From Teichococcus coralli (GTDB lineage Bacteria; Pseudomonadota; Alphaproteobacteria; Acetobacterales; Acetobacteraceae), in the NCBI RefSeq assembly GCF_009829925.1, contig NZ_SNVJ01000023.1:1-64000 (forward strand): 64,000 nt of DNA, read 5' to 3'. The notes beneath the pieces were generated by a model. That model was not told the origin of the DNA and did no database searches. It saw only the letters and a list, made by a program, of their open reading frames with translations. The translations under genes and the position numbers were made by a program. Of the stretch, positions 49,366 to 56,778 are shown in pieces. The first letter of the stretch is position 1, and the number at the start of each line of letters is the position of its first letter.

Positions 49366-50289
49366 TCACCGCCGCGCCTCACCAGAATTGCGGCGTGCTG
49401 CCGCGCGCGCCTCGGCCACCACGTCGGACCGGAGCACGGTGATGGCGATCCGCCGGTTGCGCGGATCCTCCGGCGCCTCCGGCAGCAGCGGCTCCACCGC
49501 CGCCTTGCCCTCGACGCGGAACATCCGCCGCGCCGGCACGCCGACCCGCTCCAGCGAGCGGCGGGCGCTGTTGGCGCGGTCGGCGGAGAGTTCCCAGTTG
49601 CCGTAGCTGCCGCGCGAGAAGGACTGGCCGTCGGTATGGCCGGCCACCACCACCTCGTTCGGCACGCTGACCAGCACGCTGCCGACCACCTCCAGGATGC
49701 GCGACAGGCGCGGCGTCGGCTCGGCGCCGCCGGGCTGGAACATCGCCGCGCCGTCGCGGTCGAAGATCTGCAGCCGCAGCCCCTCGGGCGTCATCTCGAG
49801 CTGAATGTTCTGGGCGAACTCGTGCAGGCTCTCGGACTGCATCTGCCGCTCCAGCTCGGCCTTCAGCGCGTCAAAGCGCTGCCGCTCGATCGGGTCGCGC
49901 TGCGCCGCCGCCTGGGACGGCGCGGCCTGTGGCGCCTCGCCCTCGCCCGCCGCCTCGCCGCCCTCGCGGTCCTGGCGCAGCCCGCCGTCGCTCACCGGGG
50001 TCAGGGAGTCCTGGTGGGATTCGCCGGCCACCAGCACCGAACGGCCGCCTTCCAGCACGCCGTTCCCGGCGGGCAGGTCGAGGATGCTGGAGGCGGTGAA
50101 GAACTGCGCAATGCCCTCGCGCTGCGATTCCGTGGTGGAGGACAGCAGCCACATCACCAGGAAGAAGGCCATCATCGCCGTGACGAAGTCGGCGTAGGCG
50201 ATCTTCCACTGGCCGCCATGCTCGTCGTCGTGGTCGCCATGGTGGCGCTTGACGATGATCGGGCGTTTCGGGTGGTCGTCGGCGCTCAT
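49366..50289 (-). CDS. motB: flagellar stator protein MotB
   Basis: 307 residues. A single membrane helix at about 30-50, with the proton-carrying aspartate D34 in AYADFVTAMMAFFLVMWLL, a long linker and a C-terminal OmpA/peptidoglycan-binding domain (VVVAGHTDGQSFSRGSYGNW, SADRANSARRSLERVG). It anchors the stator to the cell wall; its partner motA is at 62240 in another unit. An exact TGCGAAAAAT box lies 48 nt upstream. Confidence 0.95.
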   Translation of the reverse strand: MSADDHPKRPIIVKRHHGDHDDEHGGQWKIAYADFVTAMMAFFLVMWLLSSTTESQREGIAQFFTASSILDLPAGNGVLEGGRSVLVAGESHQDSLTPVSDGGLRQDREGGEAAGEGEAPQAAPSQAAAQRDPIERQRFDALKAELERQMQSESLHEFAQNIQLEMTPEGLRLQIFDRDGAAMFQPGGAEPTPRLSRILEVVGSVLVSVPNEVVVAGHTDGQSFSRGSYGNWELSADRANSARRSLERVGVPARRMFRVEGKAAVEPLLPEAPEDPRNRRIAITVLRSDVVAEARAAARRNSGEARR

Positions 50290-50337
50290 GCGGCGGGCTG
50301 GCCTCTCTGCGGGGCGAGGCCTATCTTTACATCCGTC

Positions 50338-50347
50338 ATTTTTCGCA
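50338..50347 (-). promoter_or_regulatory. TGCGAAAAAT box (exact) before motB
   Basis: Exact copy reading towards motB, 48 nt from its start, just past the stop of the preceding operon. Confidence 0.65.
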
Positions 50348-50349
50348 TT

Positions 50350-51060
50350 TCAAGTGCCACGATCCTGTTGCGTGTGCCGCACCGTCAGACTGCCCTGCAG
50401 CCGCAGCCGCTGCAGCAGCGCGGCGAAGGCGTCCGAAAGGTCGGCCGCCACCACCCGCGGCAGGGCGCGTGTGGTTTCCAGCACCGCGTCCAGCCGCGCA
50501 TCCTCCATCCGGGCGCGGATCTCGACGCGGCCGCTGGCCGGCAGGTCCAGCCGCGCCGCCAGCACGTGCCGGTCCCGCAGCCGCTGCCGCCGCGCCTGGT
50601 CCGGCCGCCAGAACAGGTCCAGCCAGGCGAGGCCGCCCTCGGGCGTCAGCAGCGGCACCTGCCGGCCGCTCCAGCGCGAAGGGTCGCCCAGCGTGGCGGG
50701 CGGCAGGGGGGGCGTATCGAGCACCGCCGCGGTTTCCTGCGGCGGCTGGCCCAGCAACTCCGCCAGGGCCTGCAGGCGCCCGGCGCCGAGCCAGCGCCGC
50801 ACGTCCGGCCGCAGCATCGCCAGCGCCAGCGGCAGCACGAGGCCGGCGGGGCCGCCCGGCAGCAGCGCCTCCAGCCCGGCCCGGCGCAGCGCCGCCGCGT
50901 CGAGCCGCGGATGCGCGGCCGGCTGCAGCGGCCCATCCGCCTCGCCGAGCGGCGGCAGGGCACTCAGCGCGCGGGCGGCGGCGGCATAGCCGGCGCCCGC
51001 CTCGCGCTCGGCCGGCGCGGCGACGGGCGAAACCGGGGAGAGTGCCTTTTCCGAGCTCAT
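50350..51060 (-). CDS. uncharacterised protein with a FliK-like C-terminal domain
   Basis: 236 residues at the end of the fliF operon. The C-terminal ARLDLPASGRVEIRARMEDA, LDAVLETTRALP and FAALLQRLRLQGSLTVRH follows the Flg_hook pattern (LDLPPLGRVEVRL, then helix and strand) seen in FliK. The N-terminal part is Ala/Leu/Pro-rich. A GTG at 51078 overlaps the fliG stop (GTGA); the ATG at 51060 has AGGGGG and is my choice. It may be a divergent hook-length or export-switch factor. Confidence 0.5.
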   Translation of the reverse strand: MSSEKALSPVSPVAAPAEREAGAGYAAAARALSALPPLGEADGPLQPAAHPRLDAAALRRAGLEALLPGGPAGLVLPLALAMLRPDVRRWLGAGRLQALAELLGQPPQETAAVLDTPPLPPATLGDPSRWSGRQVPLLTPEGGLAWLDLFWRPDQARRQRLRDRHVLAARLDLPASGRVEIRARMEDARLDAVLETTRALPRVVAADLSDAFAALLQRLRLQGSLTVRHTQQDRGT

Positions 51061-51074
51061 GGCACCGTGCCCCC

Positions 51075-52103
51075 TCACTCGCCGCCGATCTCATCCTCCT
51101 CCAGGATGAAGATGCGGCCTTCATCGGAGAGGCGCTTGGCGATGGTGATGATGTCGGTCTGCGCGTCTTCCACCGTCTTGCGGCGCTGGCCCGGCATGTT
51201 CTCGATCTCCTCGCGCATCAGCGTCGCCGCGCGGGCCGACATGCTGCCGAGGAACAACTCGCGCAGGTCCGGCGAGGCGGCGGTGAGGGCGATCTGCAGC
51301 TTGTCCACCGGACATTCGGCGACCAGGGTGGCGAAGGTCGAGCGGTCCACGCGGATCAGGTCGTCGAAGGTGAACATGATGCGCTTGATGCGCGAGGCGG
51401 CATGCGGCTCGCGCGCCTCGATCTGCTTCATCAGCTGATCCACCAGCGACTTGTCGGCGCGGTTCATGATCTCCGCCACGATCTGCGAGCTGTCGCGCTC
51501 GTAGCTGCGGTTGAGATTGGTGATGAACTCCTTCTGCAGCGTCTGCTCGATGTCCTGCAGAACGCCCTTCTGGATGCTGTCCATCCGCACCATGCGCAGG
51601 ATGATCTCGTCCACCGAGGCCTTGGGCAGCAGCGCCAGGACGCGCGCGGCGTGCTGGGCCGGCAGCTTGGCGAGGATGACGGCGGCGGTTTGCGCCAGCT
51701 CGGTGCGCAGGTAGGTGGCCAGCACCTCGGGCGAGATGTTGGCCAGCTTCTCCCACATGGTCTTGCCCTCGGGACCACGGATCTCGTCCATGATCTCGCT
51801 GACCTTCTCGTTCGGCAGCAGGCGGCGCAGCAGGCGCTCGGTGCTCTCGGCCGTGCCGATCACCGCCCCGGTGCGTCCGACCTCGTTGCGGAACCGGCCG
51901 ATCACCCGCTCCACCTGCTCGATGTCCACCTTGCCGAGATTGGCCATGGCGCGGCTGACGACGCGGATCTCGGGTTCGTCCAGCCGGTCGAACAGATTCT
52001 GGATGCGCTCCTCGTCGAGCGCCATGAACAGCACGGCGACGTCGGCCAGGGGATCGGCCTTCTCGACGGGGCGCATCGCGCGGCGCGATTCGGGAGCTTT
52101 CAT
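51075..52103 (-). CDS. fliG: flagellar motor switch protein FliG
   Basis: 342 residues. The C-terminal torque domain is clear: MFTFDDLIRVDRSTFATLVA, then ALTAASPDLRELFLGSMSAR and AATLMREEIENMPG, with the charged residues that contact MotA. In the middle domain the usual EHPQ motif is replaced by ELAQ (RTELAQTAAVILAKLPAQHA), which is unusual. ATGA overlap with the fhlB-like gene. FliG joins the MS ring to the C ring. Confidence 0.93.
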   Translation of the reverse strand: MKAPESRRAMRPVEKADPLADVAVLFMALDEERIQNLFDRLDEPEIRVVSRAMANLGKVDIEQVERVIGRFRNEVGRTGAVIGTAESTERLLRRLLPNEKVSEIMDEIRGPEGKTMWEKLANISPEVLATYLRTELAQTAAVILAKLPAQHAARVLALLPKASVDEIILRMVRMDSIQKGVLQDIEQTLQKEFITNLNRSYERDSSQIVAEIMNRADKSLVDQLMKQIEAREPHAASRIKRIMFTFDDLIRVDRSTFATLVAECPVDKLQIALTAASPDLRELFLGSMSARAATLMREEIENMPGQRRKTVEDAQTDIITIAKRLSDEGRIFILEEDEIGGE

Positions 52104-52468
52104 CGGGGGGCACTCCGCAGCGGAGGTTCGGGCCGCATCCGCGGCTGGGAATCGGGCCGCATCCGCGGCAGGGAATCAGGCCGCATCCGCGGCAGGACGG
52201 GCTCAAGGCGGAGCAGGGGCAGCAGCAGGATGGCGAGCACCGCCGGCAGCTCGGGCGGCAGGCCGCCGCCGGGCTCCAGCCGGGCCAGCATCTCGGGCAG
52301 GTCGGCCTCCGGCGGCAGCGGCGCGCCCTGGCTGGCGGCGATGCCGCGCAGCTGTTCCTCCAGCGCGGCGCTGTCGGCGACGGTCTCCTGCGCCAGCGCG
52401 AGGCGCAGCCCCGAGGCCAGCGCACGGCGGCGGCGCGGGCGCGGCGGCGCGGCGGCCGCGCCGCTCAT
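52100..52468 (-). CDS. free-standing FlhB C-domain homologue (FhlB/YlqH-like)
   Basis: 122 residues. LEEQLRGIAASQGAPLPPEA, then DLPEMLARLEPGGGLPPELP and AVLAILLLPLLRLEP aligns with the cytoplasmic FlhB domain (I-x-E-x-A-x-x-x-G-V-P-x-x-E-D-x-x-L-A-x-x-L, then IPPELY). It lacks membrane helices and the NPTH cleavage site. The C-terminus is an eight-residue repeat (PRMRPDSL). Family members can partly replace the FlhB tail in export. Overlaps fliP and fliG by 4 nt each. Confidence 0.6.
   Translation of the reverse strand: MSGAAAAPPRPRRRRALASGLRLALAQETVADSAALEEQLRGIAASQGAPLPPEADLPEMLARLEPGGGLPPELPAVLAILLLPLLRLEPVLPRMRPDSLPRMRPDSQPRMRPEPPLRSAPR
52131..52196 (-). repeat. 24-nt tandem repeat at the end of the fhlB-like gene
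   Basis: Three copies starting at 52131, 52155 and 52179, coding for repeated PRMRPDS units at the protein C-terminus. Confidence 0.7.
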
Positions 52469-53430
52469 GTGGCGAAGCTCCGCGTCAGCGCGCCGGCCAC
52501 CAGCGACCAGCCATCCACCAGCACGAAGAAGATCAGCTTGAAGGGCATGCTCACCACCACCGGCGGCAGCATCATCATGCCCATGCCCATCAGCACCGAG
52601 CTGATGGCGATGTCGATCGCCAGAAAGGGCAGGAACAACAGGAAGCCGATCTGGAAGGCCTTGTTCAGCTCGGAGATGATGAAGGCGGCGGAGAGGATGT
52701 GCAGCGGCACCGCGGCGCGCAGCCTGGCATCCTTCACGGCCTCCTCCGACGGCGCGGCCTGCGGCGCGTCCTTCGCGCCTTCCGGCGGCTGCCACTTGGC
52801 GATGTCGATGAACAGCGCCAGGTCATGCGGCCGCACATTGGCCTCCATGAAGCCGCGGAAGGGCTGGATGGCGCGCTCCGCCGCCATCTCCTCGGTGATG
52901 GCGCCGTCGAGCAGCGGCCGCCCGGCGTCGTTCCAGACATGCTCCAGCACCGGCGCCATGACGAAGGCGGAGAGGAACAGCGACAGGCTGACGATCACCG
53001 TGTTCGGCGGCGACTGCTGCAGGCCGAGCGCGGTGCGCAGCATGGAGAGCACGACGACGATGCGGGTGAAGGAGGTCGCCACCACCAGGATGCCCGGGGC
53101 GATGGTGAGCAGCGTGGTGGCGACGATCAGGCCGACCACGTTGGTGGTCAGGCTCTGCCCGCCGCTGGCCACCGCCTGGGCGCCCTGCGGGCCGAGGCTC
53201 AGCGAGACGCTCTGCGCCCAGGCGGGCGACGCCATCACCAGGAAGGCCAGCGTCAGGAAGGCGGCCTTGAGGAGGGCTTTGCCCCCCCCAAACTCCCCCC
53301 ACCAGGAAACCGGGTTTCCCGGACCTTCCGAACGAATGGCGGGGTCCGGGGTGACACGGTCACCCCGGCGGAGGGGTCCAGGGGAGGCGGCGCCTCCCCT
53401 GGCCATCGCGAGCGGCATTCTGCGCGCCAT
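52465..53430 (-). CDS. fliP: flagellar export gate protein FliP with an added N-terminal stretch
   Basis: 321 residues, about 50-70 more than usual. The FliP core is complete: signal ALLKAAFLTLAFLVMASPAW, TTLLTIAPGILVVATSFTRI, FLSAFVMAPVLEHVWNDAG, ISELNKAFQIGFLLFLPFLA and SVLMGMGMMMLPPVVVSMPF. The first 50 residues (MARRMPLAMARGGAASPGPL, RRGDRVTPD) are coded by a hairpin-rich repeat (53266-53405). FliP forms the export gate with FliQ and FliR. It starts 14 nt after fliN with no good ribosome site. Confidence 0.93.
   Translation of the reverse strand: MARRMPLAMARGGAASPGPLRRGDRVTPDPAIRSEGPGNPVSWWGEFGGGKALLKAAFLTLAFLVMASPAWAQSVSLSLGPQGAQAVASGGQSLTTNVVGLIVATTLLTIAPGILVVATSFTRIVVVLSMLRTALGLQQSPPNTVIVSLSLFLSAFVMAPVLEHVWNDAGRPLLDGAITEEMAAERAIQPFRGFMEANVRPHDLALFIDIAKWQPPEGAKDAPQAAPSEEAVKDARLRAAVPLHILSAAFIISELNKAFQIGFLLFLPFLAIDIAISSVLMGMGMMMLPPVVVSMPFKLIFFVLVDGWSLVAGALTRSFAT
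53266..53405. repeat. multi-hairpin extragenic-type repeat inside the fliP 5' end
   Basis: A chain of dyads: GGAGGGCTTTGCCCCCCC, GGAAACCGGGTTTCC, GGGGTGACacgGTCACCCC and GGGGAGGCGGCGCCTCCCC. Runs of this form are typical of dispersed intergenic repeats in GC-rich alphaproteobacteria. Here it is read as codons before the FliP signal peptide. Confidence 0.65.
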
Positions 53431-53444
53431 TGTTCGGGGTGTTC

Positions 53445-53726
53445 TCAGCCGGCCGAGGAAACGATTTCGGTGATCGAGATGGACAGCCGCCCGTCATCGG
53501 TGATCTGGATCTCGCCGCGGGCGATCAGCCGCTCATTGGCCATCAGGTCCACCGGCTCGCCGACCTTCTTGTCGAACTCGATGACCGAGCCGCGGCTGAG
53601 GTTGAACAGCGCGGCCATCGGCAGGCGCTTGCTGCCCAGCACCACCTGCACATTCACCGGAATGTCCATGATGCGCGGCTTGCGCTCGGTCAGGAACGGG
53701 TTTTCGGGCGTGGCGCTCTCACTCAC
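53445..53726 (-). CDS. fliN: flagellar motor switch protein FliN
   Basis: 93 residues: a short tail, then the SpoA domain MDIPVNVQVVLGSKRLPMAA, LFNLSRGSVIEFDKKVGEPV and ANERLIARGEIQITDDG. FliN forms the base of the C ring and binds FliH. GTG start overlapping the fliH stop (GTGA). Confidence 0.94.
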   Translation of the reverse strand: MSESATPENPFLTERKPRIMDIPVNVQVVLGSKRLPMAALFNLSRGSVIEFDKKVGEPVDLMANERLIARGEIQITDDGRLSISITEIVSSAG

Positions 53727-54409
53727 GACGGGTTCTCCTGTGCGGCCGCGGCCGCGTCTGTCTGGGTGGGGCCGGGGGCGCCCAGGATGGCGAGCACCTG
53801 CGCCCGCAGCGCGGCCGGATCATAGACAAGGCCGCCGCCGGCCCAGGCCGCCTCGGCCTGGCCTGGCGGCATGGTGTTGTCGGGCAGCAGCCGCAGCCGG
53901 CCGGCATCCTGCGGCTCGCCCGGAAATCCCTCCGCCTGCGCGGCGGCCAGCGTGCCGGGATGGGCGCGCAGGGTGATCGCCTCGGCTTCGCGCTCGGCCA
54001 GCGCCGCCGCCAGCAGCGCCGCCACCTCGCCGCCGGCGGCGCGCGCCAGCAGCACGGGAAAGAGCGCCTCCAGCGCCGCCACCACCGTGGCGCGCAGTTC
54101 GGCGTCGAGCCGCCGCCGCTCCTCGGCGTGGTCGGCCAAAAGCTTTTCCAGCGCCACGGCAGCGGCGGCCGCGCCCTGGCGGCCGCGCTGCGCCAGCTCG
54201 GCCCGCAGGGCCTGCTCCGCCGCGGCGTGGCCCTCGGCCTGGCCTTCGGCGCGGCCACGTGCCAGGCCTTCCTCCAGGCCGCGCTGCCGCCCCGCCTCCA
54301 TCGCCGAGGCACGGATCCGCTCCTCGGCCCGCAGCCGCGCGGCGGCGCTGCCGTCCTCGTCGGCGACCAGCGCCAGCAACGGGGGTGGCTGGAAGGGGCG
54401 CAGCATCAT
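53723..54409 (-). CDS. fliH: flagellar export ATPase regulator FliH
   Basis: 228 residues: an Ala/Glu/Arg-rich helical N-terminal half (LARGRAEGQAEGHAAAEQAL) with GxxxG-like spacing, then the V-type-ATPase-E-like C-terminal domain (VVAALEALFPVLLARAAGGE, LPDNTMPPGQAEAAWAGGGL). FliH holds FliI at the C ring through FliN, whose gene follows. Overlaps fliF by 4 nt. Confidence 0.8.
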   Translation of the reverse strand: MMLRPFQPPPLLALVADEDGSAAARLRAEERIRASAMEAGRQRGLEEGLARGRAEGQAEGHAAAEQALRAELAQRGRQGAAAAAVALEKLLADHAEERRRLDAELRATVVAALEALFPVLLARAAGGEVAALLAAALAEREAEAITLRAHPGTLAAAQAEGFPGEPQDAGRLRLLPDNTMPPGQAEAAWAGGGLVYDPAALRAQVLAILGAPGPTQTDAAAAAQENPS

Positions 54410-56004
54410 GCCGGCGTCCCTTCCTCGATCCAGGCGCGGACCACCGCCAGCGCCTCATCCGGCCGCTGGTCGATGATCTCCTGCAGGGCGGAAAGGGAGG
54501 ACAGCCGGATCTGGATGTCCTGACCCACCGTGGCGATGGCGTCGTCCATGCTGTCCGCCTGGGCAGCGGCGGCGGCGGCGGCAGCGGCGGCGGTTGCGGC
54601 CGCCGCGGCCTCGGCCACCAGGCGTCGCTGGCGGCGCCGGAACAGCAGGCTGGCGGCGCCCGCGCTCAGCACCAGGCCGCCGCCGATCATCGCCAGCTGC
54701 AGGCCGCTCAGCCGCACTCCGTCCGCCTCGGCCGAGGCCAGCGTGCCAAGCCCCTCCTCCGGCAGGAAGTGCAGCGTCTCAACCGTCACGATGTCGCCGC
54801 GCTTCTCGCTGAAGCCGACCGCGGAGCGCACCAGCGCCGCCAGCCGGTCCAGTTCCTCCTTGGGGCGCGGCACCGGCTTGCCCTCGGCATCGGTGGCCTC
54901 GCCCACCACCACGGCGACGCTGACGCGCTTCACCGCGCCGGGCTCGCGCACCGTTTCCTCGACCTTCGAGGAGATCTCGAAATTCACCGTCTCGTTGCGG
55001 CGCTGGCTGGAGGAGGTGCTGCGGTTGGCGTTGTTGTTCACCTGCTGGTTCGGCAGGTTCTGCCCCACCGTCACCGGCGCCTGGCCGCGGCCGTCCTCGC
55101 TGTTCTCCTGCTCGGTCTGGGTCTGCCGGCCGCGCTCCACCTGGCCGAGCGGATCATAGGTCTCCTCGCGCGCCACGGTGCGGGCGCCCTCCACCTCGAT
55201 CGAGGCGACGGCCCGCACCCGGCCGCGGCCGAGGATCGGCTCCAGCAGGTCGAGCACCGCCTTCTGGAGCGCCTGTTCCTGGGCCATGCGAATTTCTCCG
55301 ATCCGCCCGGCCATCGCGCCCGGCCCGCCATCGGCCGCCAGCACGATGCCGGATGGATCAACCACCGAAACATCCTCCTGCCGCAGCCGCGGCACGGCGC
55401 CGGCCACCAGCAGCCGGATCGCCGCCGCCTGCGCGGCGCCGAGCCGCTGCCCGGCATGGGTGGTGACGGTGATGGAGGCGGTGGGCGGCGGCGCATCGCG
55501 CGAAAAACTCTCACGCTCCGGCAGCACGATATGCACCCGGGCGGTGCGCACGCCCTGCATGGTGATGATGGTGCGCGCCAGTTCCCCTTCCAGCGCCCGC
55601 AGCCGCTGCACGCGCTGCATGAAGGAGGTCATCTGCATCGGGCTGGCTTGGTCGAGCAGCTCGTACCCGACCCCTCCCTGGCGCGGCAACCCTTCGGCGG
55701 CGAGCTGCATGCGCAGCCGCGCCACCTGATCGGCCGGCACGAAGATGGCGCCATCGCCGCGCGCCTGCACCGGCACCTTCAGCTCCTCCAGCCGGGCGGC
55801 GATCCGTCCGGCATCGGCGGCCTCCAGGCCGGCATAGAGCAGGCCATCGGGCGCGTTGGCGGAGCGTGCCACCAGTGTCACGGCGATCAGCGCCGCCAGT
55901 CCCACCGCCACCAGAGCGCCAATTTTCGCAGGGCCGAGCCGCCTGAGCGTGGCGCCCAGCCCTCCCAGATCGAAACCAGGCCCCAGGGTCCGAACTTGCT
56001 GCAT
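54406..56004 (-). CDS. fliF: flagellar MS-ring protein FliF
   Basis: 532 residues, two membrane helices (ALVAVGLAALIAVTLVAR near 30-47 and LAMIGGGLVLSAGAASLLF near 440), ring-building motifs (LLYAGLEAADAGRIAARLEE, GVGYELLDQASPM, VRTARVHIVLPERESFSRDA, FEISSKVEETVREPGAVKRV) and a C-terminal FliG-binding tail (DDAIATVGQDIQIRLSSLSA). First gene of fliF-fliH-fliN-fliP-fhlB-fliG. Only a degenerate box (56148) precedes it. Confidence 0.95.
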   Translation of the reverse strand: MQQVRTLGPGFDLGGLGATLRRLGPAKIGALVAVGLAALIAVTLVARSANAPDGLLYAGLEAADAGRIAARLEELKVPVQARGDGAIFVPADQVARLRMQLAAEGLPRQGGVGYELLDQASPMQMTSFMQRVQRLRALEGELARTIITMQGVRTARVHIVLPERESFSRDAPPPTASITVTTHAGQRLGAAQAAAIRLLVAGAVPRLRQEDVSVVDPSGIVLAADGGPGAMAGRIGEIRMAQEQALQKAVLDLLEPILGRGRVRAVASIEVEGARTVAREETYDPLGQVERGRQTQTEQENSEDGRGQAPVTVGQNLPNQQVNNNANRSTSSSQRRNETVNFEISSKVEETVREPGAVKRVSVAVVVGEATDAEGKPVPRPKEELDRLAALVRSAVGFSEKRGDIVTVETLHFLPEEGLGTLASAEADGVRLSGLQLAMIGGGLVLSAGAASLLFRRRQRRLVAEAAAAATAAAAAAAAAAQADSMDDAIATVGQDIQIRLSSLSALQEIIDQRPDEALAVVRAWIEEGTPA

Positions 56005-56147
56005 CGACCTTCTATCGCCTCATGCTGGCGCGTGCCCCGACCGGCTTTCCGGCGCATCCTTGCCCGATGCGCCGGGGCAGCCGGGCGCGACACCCAGACC
56101 CCCGTTCCCATTCGCCTGCCACTCTATGCGAGACATCCTGATTGGAT

Positions 56148-56157
56148 GTTTTTAGCA
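56148..56157 (-). promoter_or_regulatory. TGCTAAAAAC, degenerate box before fliF
   Basis: Two mismatches; reads towards fliF, 143 nt from its start. Confidence 0.3.
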
Positions 56158-56206
56158 TGGCATGCGAAGACGTGTCGGTTTATACCTTCGCCCACTCCGC
56201 TTGTCG

Positions 56207-56216
56207 CGCGAAAAAT
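56207..56216 (+). promoter_or_regulatory. CGCGAAAAAT box before fliL
   Basis: One mismatch; reads towards fliL, ending 25 nt before its ATG. Confidence 0.5.
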
Positions 56217-56241
56217 CGCAATCGCCGGGAGAACCACGATC

Positions 56242-56775
56242 ATGGCCTCACCCCTCGCGGAGAATTCCGCGAAAAATCCCGAAAAGCCGGGACGCAAGGG
56301 CAGCAGGCGCCGCCTGCTGCCGGTCCTCATCCTGTTGCCCCTGCTGCTCGGCGGCGGCGCGGCCGGCATCTGGTTCCTCGCCCCCGGCGCGGCGGAGGCC
56401 GTGCGCCATCTGGCCGGCCTGGACGCCACGCCGGATGAGGGCGGCGCGGCAGCCGCCCTGCCGCCGGCGGGCAGGCCCAGCTTCGTCGAATTTCCGGAGA
56501 TGACCCTCTCCCTGCCGAATGGCGGCCGGCCGCGGCAGCTGCGGCTGAAGCTCGCGGTCGAGGTCGAGGGCGACCCCGCCATGGTGCAGGCCGACCTGCT
56601 CAGCCCCCGCATCTACGACAGCCTGGTGCTCTACCTGCGCACCCTGCGCGACAGCGAGATGGAAGGCGCCCTGGCCATGGACCGGCTGCGCGGCGACCTG
56701 CACCGGCGGCTCGACCTGGTGCTCGGCCCGGGCCGCGTGCGCGACGTGCTGATCACCGGCTTCGTGGTGGCCTGA
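56242..56775 (+). CDS. fliL: flagellar basal-body protein FliL
   Basis: 177 residues with one membrane helix (LLPVLILLPLLLGGGAAGIW) after a basic cytoplasmic tail, then the periplasmic FliL domain: FVEFPEMTLSLPNGGRPRQL, LAVEVEGDPAMVQADLLSPR and DLVLGPGRVRDVLITGFVVA. It encircles the stator. GGGAGAA precedes the ATG. It is followed by fliM after 3 nt, the classical fliLM arrangement. Confidence 0.88.
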   Translation: MASPLAENSAKNPEKPGRKGSRRRLLPVLILLPLLLGGGAAGIWFLAPGAAEAVRHLAGLDATPDEGGAAAALPPAGRPSFVEFPEMTLSLPNGGRPRQLRLKLAVEVEGDPAMVQADLLSPRIYDSLVLYLRTLRDSEMEGALAMDRLRGDLHRRLDLVLGPGRVRDVLITGFVVA

Positions 56776-56778
56776 GGC

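Noticed and set aside
55922..55931. AATTTTCGCA inside fliF as a regulatory box
   Set aside because: It lies within the coding sequence and no start codon follows at the usual distance; treated as chance.
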